Below, piece after piece: positions 13,450-19,098 of a DNA stretch of 19,098 nucleotides. This DNA comes from Paracoccaceae bacterium. Lineage in GTDB: Bacteria > Pseudomonadota > Alphaproteobacteria > Rhodobacterales > Rhodobacteraceae. The translations under genes were made by a program, and so were the position numbers. The notes beneath the pieces were generated by a model, which saw only the letters and a program-made list of their open reading frames with translations, did not search any database and was not told the DNA's origin. The DNA lies in NCBI GenBank assembly GCA_021648225.1, contig JAKITE010000043.1, positions 1 through 19,098 on the forward strand. The letters are read 5' to 3'. Each line of letters opens with the position of its first letter. The first letter of the stretch is position 1.

Positions 13450-14933
13450 GTTAATGCTTTCAGCAGGCCAAGGGTGGAGCCGTCTTTGCCCTTGGCATCC
13501 GCGCCCTTGATCAGCGGCAACAGGTCTGTGGCCATTTCTTTACCCAGTTCCACCCCCCATTGATCAAAACTGTTAATCCCCCAGATCACGCCTTCAACAA
13601 ATACCCGATGTTCATAAAGCGCGATAATCTGCCCCAGCACAAACGGCGTCAGCTTGGGATAGGCGATGGTGATGGATGGCCGGTTGCCGGGGAAAATACG
13701 GTGCGGCTCGGCGTGGTCACGCCCCAGCATCAGGGCCTCGGACTGGGCCAGACAATTGGCTTTTAGCAGGTCATGCTGGTGTTTCAGATCAGGTTCATGG
13801 CCCTTGGCGGCAATCAGGAATTCACAGGGCGTAATATTGGTGCCTTGGTGCAGATGTTGGTAAAACGCGTGTTGACCATTGGTGCCGGATTCGCCCCAGA
13901 CAATCGGGCCGGAGGGTTTGGTCAGCGGCACGCCATCCAGGCCCACCCGCTTGCCGTTGCTCTCCATATCCAACTGCTGGAGATAGGCCGGAAGGCGGTT
14001 CAGGCGTTGATCATAAGGCAGCACCGCACGCGTGCCATAATCGCAGATATTGCGGTGCCAGATGCCGGTCAGAGCCAGCATTACCGGCATGTTCTGCAGC
14101 AACGGCGCATGACGAAAATGGGTATCCATTGCATAAGCGCCCTCAAGAAATTCCGCGAAGCTTTGCGCCCCGATGGCCAGCATGATCGGCAAGCCTATTG
14201 GTCCCCATAAAGAATACCGCCCGCCAACCCAGTCGGCAAAACCGAACACCCGATCCGCCGGAATGCCGAATGCTTCGGTTTTGTCCAATGCCGAAGATAC
14301 CGCCGCCATATTACGGCTGGCATATTCCCCCAGCCAATCGCGGGCTGTCACCGCATTGGTCATGGTTTCAATGGTGGTAAAGGATTTCGACGCCACAATC
14401 ACCAGCGTTGTCGCCGGATTTAACCCCTTAATCGTATCGGCAATATGCGCGCCATCGATGTTGGAAACAAAATGCAGCCGTGGCCCGTCATGATACGGTG
14501 CCAGCGCCAGCGTTGCCATATGCGGGCCAAGATCGGAACCGCCAATGCCGATATTGATCACATCGGTAATGCCAGCAGCACGGATTTTATCGGTAAAATC
14601 CGCCATGCGTTTCAGGGTTTCTTGCACTTCGGGATGGGCCGGATTTCTGGATTGATCCCGCAAGGCAGTATGCAGCACGGCGCGATCTTCAGTTGTGTTT
14701 ATAAGCTCGCCGTTGAACATGGCGTCGCGACGGTTTTCAACATTGGCCTCAACCGCCAGCTTAATCAGCAAATCCCGCGCAGCCGCATCAATGTTGGTTT
14801 TGGAATAATCCAGCAACATATCACCCTGACGGGTGCTAAAATCCTCAAACCGCGCATCATCAAATAGATCAACAATCCGGCGCTCCGAACTGGTGGCCCG
14901 ATTGGACATTAACATGCGCCAGAATATATCCAT
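13446..14933 (-). CDS. pgi: Glucose-6-phosphate isomerase
   Basis: 495 residues from the ATG at 14933, which follows the eda stop by one base and has GGGA eight bases upstream. The open frame continues 32 codons into eda, but that extension lacks a start signal. It interconverts glucose-6-phosphate and fructose-6-phosphate. Visible motifs are GIGGSDLGP (129-137), the phosphate-binding SKSFTT (182-187), DYGTRAVLPYDQRL (298-311), catalytic E349 in GESGTNGQHAFYQ and SFDQWGVELGK ending in K465. It is somewhat shorter than the roughly 550-residue E. coli enzyme, mostly at the N-terminus. In this operon it feeds fructose-6-phosphate back into the Entner-Doudoroff pathway. Confidence 0.98.
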   Translation of the reverse strand: MDIFWRMLMSNRATSSERRIVDLFDDARFEDFSTRQGDMLLDYSKTNIDAAARDLLIKLAVEANVENRRDAMFNGELINTTEDRAVLHTALRDQSRNPAHPEVQETLKRMADFTDKIRAAGITDVINIGIGGSDLGPHMATLALAPYHDGPRLHFVSNIDGAHIADTIKGLNPATTLVIVASKSFTTIETMTNAVTARDWLGEYASRNMAAVSSALDKTEAFGIPADRVFGFADWVGGRYSLWGPIGLPIMLAIGAQSFAEFLEGAYAMDTHFRHAPLLQNMPVMLALTGIWHRNICDYGTRAVLPYDQRLNRLPAYLQQLDMESNGKRVGLDGVPLTKPSGPIVWGESGTNGQHAFYQHLHQGTNITPCEFLIAAKGHEPDLKHQHDLLKANCLAQSEALMLGRDHAEPHRIFPGNRPSITIAYPKLTPFVLGQIIALYEHRVFVEGVIWGINSFDQWGVELGKEMATDLLPLIKGADAKGKDGSTLGLLKALT

Positions 14934-14934
14934 G

Positions 14935-15582
14935 TTATTGTCCCAAACGGCTGGCCTCAGCCGCCAGTTGTTCAATGCCTGCCCAATCAGCCGCCGCCAC
15001 TTTATCTGCCGGAGCCACCCAAGACCCACCGGCGCAAATCACGTTTGACAAGCTTAAATAATCCTTGGCATTGGCAAGGCTAACGCCGCCGGTCGGGCAA
15101 AAAGATATTTGCGGCAAAGGCGCGCCGATGGCTTTTAATGCCGGTGCGCCGCCGGATGCCTCGGCTGGAAAAAATTTCAACAGGTCATAGCCGCGCGCCA
15201 GCATTTGCATGGCCTCGGATGCGGTTGCCGCCCCTGCCAACAATGGCAATCCCAACGCCTCGCAGGCTGCGACCAGTTCATCTGTGACGCCGGGCGAAAC
15301 GCCGAATTTCGCGCCTGCATCCACAGCGTTTTGCACATCTTGCGGGGTGATCAAGGTGCCTGCTCCCACCACACCGCCTTTGACTTTTGCCATTTCTTGA
15401 ATGGCATCCAGCGCCGCAGGGGTTCGCAAGGTTACCTCCAGCGCCGGCAACCCACCCGCCACCAGCGCCTCGGCCAAAGGCCGCGCGGTGCTGGCACCTG
15501 TTACCACCAGAACCGGAATAATCGGGGCCAGTTCGCAAATTTCGCGATTACGTTTACAGGCGTCTTGCGCAGTTATTTTCAT
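14935..15582 (-). CDS. eda: KDPG aldolase (2-dehydro-3-deoxy-6-phosphogluconate aldolase)
   Basis: 215 residues from the ATG at 15582, which has GGTGAG four bases upstream, overlapping the stop region of the previous gene. An upstream in-frame start at 15645 would overlap that gene by about 60 bases and has no support. It is a class I aldolase of the Eda family: catalytic Glu49 in LEVTLRT, Schiff-base Lys136 in LLKFFPAE, and the CPTGGVS phosphate-binding loop near 160. It cleaves KDPG to pyruvate and glyceraldehyde-3-phosphate, the last specific step of the Entner-Doudoroff pathway. The gene is four bases after the PPOX gene and one base before pgi. Confidence 0.97.
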   Translation of the reverse strand: MKITAQDACKRNREICELAPIIPVLVVTGASTARPLAEALVAGGLPALEVTLRTPAALDAIQEMAKVKGGVVGAGTLITPQDVQNAVDAGAKFGVSPGVTDELVAACEALGLPLLAGAATASEAMQMLARGYDLLKFFPAEASGGAPALKAIGAPLPQISFCPTGGVSLANAKDYLSLSNVICAGGSWVAPADKVAAADWAGIEQLAAEASRLGQ

Positions 15583-15586
15583 GTTC

Positions 15587-16183
15587 TCACCACAATGTTT
15601 TTGCTGCCCGTTCGGGCCATGTTTTATCGTATTCCTTGCCGCCAATATCGCCCGCAGTCATGGCTGCCAAAATATCCCCCGCACTAGGCAGATCAGCCTT
15701 GACCGGTCCATCCCAAAGCCCAGCCCGCATGATGGCCCGCGCACATTGGAAATAGACCTCCCTAGGGGTTATCAGCAATACCGAACGCGGCTCCTTGCCG
15801 GATTTGGCGTAACGCTGCAACAGATCCGGCGCTGCGAAAATCCGGCCTGTGCCATTAACCCGCACCACCATGGTTGACCCCGGCACCAGAAACATCAGTG
15901 AAATTCGCCCATCGCGCACCACATTGCGCAGGCTGTCAATCCGGTCATTGCCGCGCCAATCGGGCAGCACAAGCGTTTGTTTATCCTCGATAAACACCAC
16001 TTGGCCATTATAGCCACGCGGGCTGCAATCCAGCCCTTCCGGCCCAACCGTTGTCAGCGCCACAAAAGGCGAGGCTTTTATAAAAGTTGCATATTCAGCC
16101 GTGATATGATCCGCCACCTTTTTTAATGACGGCGGTTTGGGGCTGCCATATAACGCCTCTAGCTGCTCGACAGTTTCGATCAT
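15587..16183 (-). CDS. PPOX-class (pyridoxamine-phosphate-oxidase-like) FMN-binding protein
   Basis: 198 residues with a split beta-barrel flavin fold. ASPFVALTTVGPEGLDCSPRG (about 37-57) and LVLPDWRGNDRIDSLRNV (71-88) are the core signature; the next strand reads SLMFLVPG, then RVNGTGRI. This resembles the actinobacterial/proteobacterial MSMEG_1061-type subgroup of FMN-dependent PPOX proteins, which are not true PdxH. Substrate and reaction are unknown; FMN- or F420-linked reduction of small molecules is possible by analogy. Its ATG overlaps the edd TGA (ATGA) and its stop is four bases from eda, so it is embedded in the Entner-Doudoroff operon. The family call is good; no function in sugar metabolism is known to me. 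Confidence 0.87.
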   Translation of the reverse strand: MIETVEQLEALYGSPKPPSLKKVADHITAEYATFIKASPFVALTTVGPEGLDCSPRGYNGQVVFIEDKQTLVLPDWRGNDRIDSLRNVVRDGRISLMFLVPGSTMVVRVNGTGRIFAAPDLLQRYAKSGKEPRSVLLITPREVYFQCARAIMRAGLWDGPVKADLPSAGDILAAMTAGDIGGKEYDKTWPERAAKTLW

Positions 16184-17982
16184 AACACGCTGGCCCCTGT
16201 ATCTGCTGGCCCGACAAACCTGCGAAAAACCTCGAACATTTCGCGCCCTGTGCCAACGTTGTTTCCCGATAGATCAGCCTGCGCCACTGGCCGTTCCAGC
16301 ACGGCCAAATCCAGCACATCCAGCGTGCCATTCACTGCATCCACCCGCACAATATCACCATCCGCCAGTCGCGCCAATGGCCCACCATCCAGCGCCTCGG
16401 GGGATACATGAATGGCCGAGGGCACCTTGCCCGACGCGCCCGACATGCGCCCGTCGGTCACCAGTGCCACCTGAAACCCCTTGCCCTGCAAGATGCCCAG
16501 CAGCGGCGTTAGCGAATGCAATTCGGGCATGCCATTGGCTTTTGGCCCTTGGAAACGCACCACGACCACCACATCCTGGTTCAATTCTCCGGCTTTGAAC
16601 GCGGCTTTGACCGCTGCTTGGCTGTGAAAAACCTTGGCGGGAGCCTCGATCAGCCAGCGGGATTGATCCACCGCCGAGGTTTTCATAACCCCGTTCCCCA
16701 GATTGCCCATCAGCCGTTTCATGCCGCCATTGCTTTGAAACGGGTCGGAAACCGGTTTCAATATTTTATCATTAAGCGATTTGCCCGCGCCCGCTTCCCA
16801 GACCACTTCACCGTCTTTCAGTTTGGGTTCGCGGGTGTAATGCTCCAACCCCTGACCAACAATGGTTTTGGTGTCGGCATGCAGCAATCCCGCGCCAAGC
16901 AGCTCTCCAATCATATAGCCCAAACCACCCGCCGCATGGAAATGGTTTATGTCAGCCAAGCCGTTGGGATAGACCCGCGCGATCAGCGGCACAGCGTCGG
17001 ACAGGTCTGCAAAATCTTGCCAGTCCAGAATAATTCCGGCAGATTTGGCCATGGCCAACAGATGGATCAACAGATTGGTCGACCCGCCCGTAGCGTTCAG
17101 GCCAACAATGCCGTTTACAAATGCGCGCGCATCCAGCACCTCGCAAACCGGTGTGTATTCATTGCCAAGCGCCGAGATTGCCAAGGCCCGTTTGGCGCCC
17201 TCAATGGTTAAGGCTTCGCGCAATGGCGTGTTGGGGTTCACGAATGACGCGCCGGGAAGGTGCAGCCCCATGAATTCCATCAGCATCTGGTTGGTATTGG
17301 CCGTGCCGTAAAATGTGCAGGTTCCGGGGCCGTGATAGCTGGCGATTTCGGCTGCCATCAGCGCGGCACGGTCAACTTTGCCTTCGGCAAATTCCTGACG
17401 CACGCGGGCTTTTTCATCGTTCGGCAAGCCCGAGGTCATCGGCCCCGCAGGCAAAAATACGGCTGGCAGGTGGCCAAATGTAGCGGCGGCAATCACAAGA
17501 CCCGGCACGATTTTATCGCAAACGCCAAGATAAACCGATGAATCAAACACATTGTGCGACAGGCCAATCCCGGCGCTCATCGCGATAATATCGCGTGAAA
17601 ACAGGCTGAGTTCCATACCTGCCTGCCCTTGGGTCACCCCGTCACACATCGCAGGCACGCCGCCCGCCACCTGCGCTGTGCCACCGGTGGCACGGGCGGC
17701 TTTGCGGATCAAATCAGGGTAATGTTCAAAAGGTTGATGGGCCGAAAGCAGATCATTATAGGCGGTAATAATGCCCAGATTGCCGCCAATGCCGGTGACC
17801 AGCGCGTCTTGATCTTTGCCGCTGGCTGCAAAGGCATGGGCTTGGTTGCCGCAGGTCAGATGGGCGCGGTTCGGCCCTTGTTTTGCGGCCCGCTCGCAAC
17901 GCAGCATATAGTCTGAACGCAGGGTTTCCGAGCGGCTTGTGATCCGGTCGGTTACGCGTTTTATGGTGTCATTCAACTGCAT
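16180..17982 (-). CDS. edd: Phosphogluconate dehydratase
   Basis: 600 residues, standard for Edd. The ATG at 17982 has GGAG seven bases upstream and lies four bases after the pgl stop; a longer open frame to 18063 is not supported. It belongs to the IlvD/Edd family and dehydrates 6-phosphogluconate to KDPG. C155 in GVCDKIVPG and C222 in GTCTFYGTANTNQM match the iron-sulfur cysteines of the E. coli enzyme (C154/C221), with another conserved cysteine at 113 in PAMCDGVTQG. The late TDGRMSGASGKVPSAIHV segment is also intact. It should carry an oxygen-sensitive 4Fe-4S cluster. Third gene of the zwf operon, overlapping the PPOX gene by four bases. Confidence 0.98.
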   Translation of the reverse strand: MQLNDTIKRVTDRITSRSETLRSDYMLRCERAAKQGPNRAHLTCGNQAHAFAASGKDQDALVTGIGGNLGIITAYNDLLSAHQPFEHYPDLIRKAARATGGTAQVAGGVPAMCDGVTQGQAGMELSLFSRDIIAMSAGIGLSHNVFDSSVYLGVCDKIVPGLVIAAATFGHLPAVFLPAGPMTSGLPNDEKARVRQEFAEGKVDRAALMAAEIASYHGPGTCTFYGTANTNQMLMEFMGLHLPGASFVNPNTPLREALTIEGAKRALAISALGNEYTPVCEVLDARAFVNGIVGLNATGGSTNLLIHLLAMAKSAGIILDWQDFADLSDAVPLIARVYPNGLADINHFHAAGGLGYMIGELLGAGLLHADTKTIVGQGLEHYTREPKLKDGEVVWEAGAGKSLNDKILKPVSDPFQSNGGMKRLMGNLGNGVMKTSAVDQSRWLIEAPAKVFHSQAAVKAAFKAGELNQDVVVVVRFQGPKANGMPELHSLTPLLGILQGKGFQVALVTDGRMSGASGKVPSAIHVSPEALDGGPLARLADGDIVRVDAVNGTLDVLDLAVLERPVAQADLSGNNVGTGREMFEVFRRFVGPADTGASVL

Positions 17983-17986
17983 GGGT

Positions 17987-18670
17987 TTACTCCGCATAAT
18001 GGATTTCGGTGTCGCTGCGTGATAAAATGATCCGCACGGGGGCCTCGGATTCAGGGCCTTCATTTAAGGCTTTTTGCAAAGCATCCAGTTTATCGGCACC
18101 GACGATTAACAAATGCATATGTTTGGCCGCGCGCAAAACCGGCGCTGTTAAAGTCAGCCGAGGTTCCGGCGCGTTCGGGGCGCGCATCGGCAGCAAAATC
18201 GGCGCGTTGTCTTTTAGGGCCGCGTCCAGCAAATCCGCCTCTGGAAAAATGCTGGCAGTGTGCATATCCGCGCCCATGCCAAGCACACAAACATCGATTG
18301 GCAGGCTGGGCTTCAGCCCGCCACGAATCGCATCCAGAACATCCTCGGGCCTATCACCCGCCATATAAAGCGGAATAAGCGTGGCAGCGGCGGCGTTGCC
18401 TTGCAGCAATGTCGCGCGCAATAACCGCGTGTTTGACCGCTCTGAATCCTCGGGCACAAAGCGTTCATCCGTCAACATCACGCTGACCTTTTGCCAGTCG
18501 ACCTTGGCCGCTGACAATTCCCGCAAAAACCGTTCCGGCGTGGTGCCGCCCGGCACGGCCAGCGTGGCTTTGCCCTTTGCATCAATCGCGTCTTGCAATT
18601 GTTCGGCGACAATTTCAGCCAGATCAATCGCCAATACGGCACGGTCGGGATATTGCATCAGGTCAGGCAT
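17987..18670 (-). CDS. pgl: 6-phosphogluconolactonase
   Basis: 227 residues, a full-length DevB-type lactonase of the glucosamine-6-phosphate isomerase fold. Motifs are VPGGTTP (39-45), TDERFVPEDSERSN (67-80) and GMGADMHTASIFPE (131-144). It hydrolyses 6-phosphogluconolactone to 6-phosphogluconate. The ATG at 18670 overlaps the end of zwf by eight bases and has GGAG eight bases upstream. Many homologues have Gly where Met136 sits in the GMG-x-DGHTAS pattern; the flanking residues are normal, so activity is expected. It links Zwf to Edd in the operon. Confidence 0.95.
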   Translation of the reverse strand: MPDLMQYPDRAVLAIDLAEIVAEQLQDAIDAKGKATLAVPGGTTPERFLRELSAAKVDWQKVSVMLTDERFVPEDSERSNTRLLRATLLQGNAAAATLIPLYMAGDRPEDVLDAIRGGLKPSLPIDVCVLGMGADMHTASIFPEADLLDAALKDNAPILLPMRAPNAPEPRLTLTAPVLRAAKHMHLLIVGADKLDALQKALNEGPESEAPVRIILSRSDTEIHYAE

Positions 18671-19098
18671 CTATTTCTCTCCAGCGGCGGCCATCGCGGT
18701 GCAGCAAGGCCAGTGAATCTTCGGGGCCGGAACCCCCTGCGTCGTAAGGGCGGGGTTTGGAGGAATCCGCCTGCCATGCGGCAATAATCGGGTCTATCCA
18801 GGCCCATGCTTCTTCAACCTCGTCGCCGCGCATGAACAGGGTTTGGTCGCCGCGGATCACATCCATAATCAGGCGTTCATAAGCATCGGTGGCCTCGATA
18901 TCCGGCCCCAATGCATCAGCAAAGCTCATATCCAGCGGCACCTCGGTCAGGCGCATGCCGCCGGGGCCGGGTTCTTTGATGGTCATACGCATGCGGATGC
19001 CTTCATCGGGTTGCAGGCGGATAATCAGGGCGTTGCCTTTGCGGTTGGCCATTTCGGGGAAAATTGAATGGGGCGGGTCTTTGAACACCACCGCGATT
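18663..19098 (-). CDS. zwf: Glucose-6-phosphate dehydrogenase, C-terminal fragment
   Basis: The last 144 residues or so are present; the 5' part is beyond the right edge. Zwf oxidises glucose-6-phosphate to 6-phosphogluconolactone with NAD(P)+. The visible part matches the conserved C-terminal beta-sheet domain: AVVFKDPP, RLQPDEG, DAYERLIMDVIRGDQTLF and DEVEEAWAWID, followed by KPRPYDAGGSGPEDS. It opens the visible operon, its TGA (18665-18663) overlapping the pgl start by eight bases. The promoter must be outside the window. Confidence 0.97.
   Translation of the reverse strand, partial: IAVVFKDPPHSIFPEMANRKGNALIIRLQPDEGIRMRMTIKEPGPGGMRLTEVPLDMSFADALGPDIEATDAYERLIMDVIRGDQTLFMRGDEVEEAWAWIDPIIAAWQADSSKPRPYDAGGSGPEDSLALLHRDGRRWREIDA

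Noticed and set aside
14934..15029. 32-residue upstream extension of Pgi inside eda
   Set aside because: No start signal and non-homologous sequence; the ATG at 14933 has GGGA eight bases upstream.
16516..17211. 231-residue + strand open frame within edd
   Set aside because: Entirely antisense to a highly conserved enzyme, with no recognisable domain.
17983..18063. 27-residue upstream extension of Edd
   Set aside because: Lies inside pgl and lacks a ribosome site, whereas the ATG at 17982 has GGAG at seven bases and matches the family N-terminus.

Overview
The window looks like a chromosomal segment of an alphaproteobacterium, most likely Rhodobacterales (Roseobacter-like). The evidence is an Entner-Doudoroff operon, MutL with an intact endonuclease motif, a DUF3422 protein, a tandem active/inactive M16 peptidase pair, a TadG/TadE/TadE triad and an alphaproteobacterial VWA-repeat protein. 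Base composition is moderate in GC overall, but the Tad block is clearly AT-richer. I see no tRNA, rRNA, insertion sequence, phage gene or CRISPR array.

All genes but one are on the minus strand. In + coordinates: (1) 1-68 is the 5' end of a queuosine-precursor transporter (YhhQ/VUT family). Its short leader (76-110) folds as a compact class I preQ1 riboswitch whose pseudoknot strand overlaps the Shine-Dalgarno. (2) 170-1468 encodes a DUF3422 membrane-anchored protein. (3) 1522-4039 is an AT-rich operon of a VWA-containing TadG-like protein and two TadE-like pseudopilins, without the rest of the Tad machinery. (4) 4040-4430 is AT-rich and non-coding. (5) 4431-9552 is lspA, a catalytic M16 peptidase, a non-catalytic M16 partner and mutL, in that transcription order. 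lspA and the first peptidase both appear to start at TTG, seven bases after CCGGAG. (6) 9553-9735 is a divergent spacer. (7) 9736-12795, the only + strand gene, encodes an exported VWA protein with eight tandem repeats of about 87 residues. (8) 12796-19098 is a tightly packed operon transcribed as zwf, pgl, edd, a PPOX-class flavin protein, eda, pgi, rluA; zwf is cut by the window edge.

The genes of region 8 cover conversion of glucose-6-phosphate to pyruvate and glyceraldehyde-3-phosphate (Zwf, Pgl, Edd, Eda), with Pgi joining it to fructose-6-phosphate. Junctions are 4- to 8-base overlaps or 1- to 4-base gaps, so translation is probably coupled. An unrelated flavin-type protein sits between edd and eda, and an RNA-modification enzyme ends the operon.

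The most notable items are the preQ1-I riboswitch, the eight-repeat VWA protein, the AT-rich Tad triad without a secretion apparatus, and the PPOX gene embedded between edd and eda. I did not find a clearly novel multi-gene defence or mobile system.
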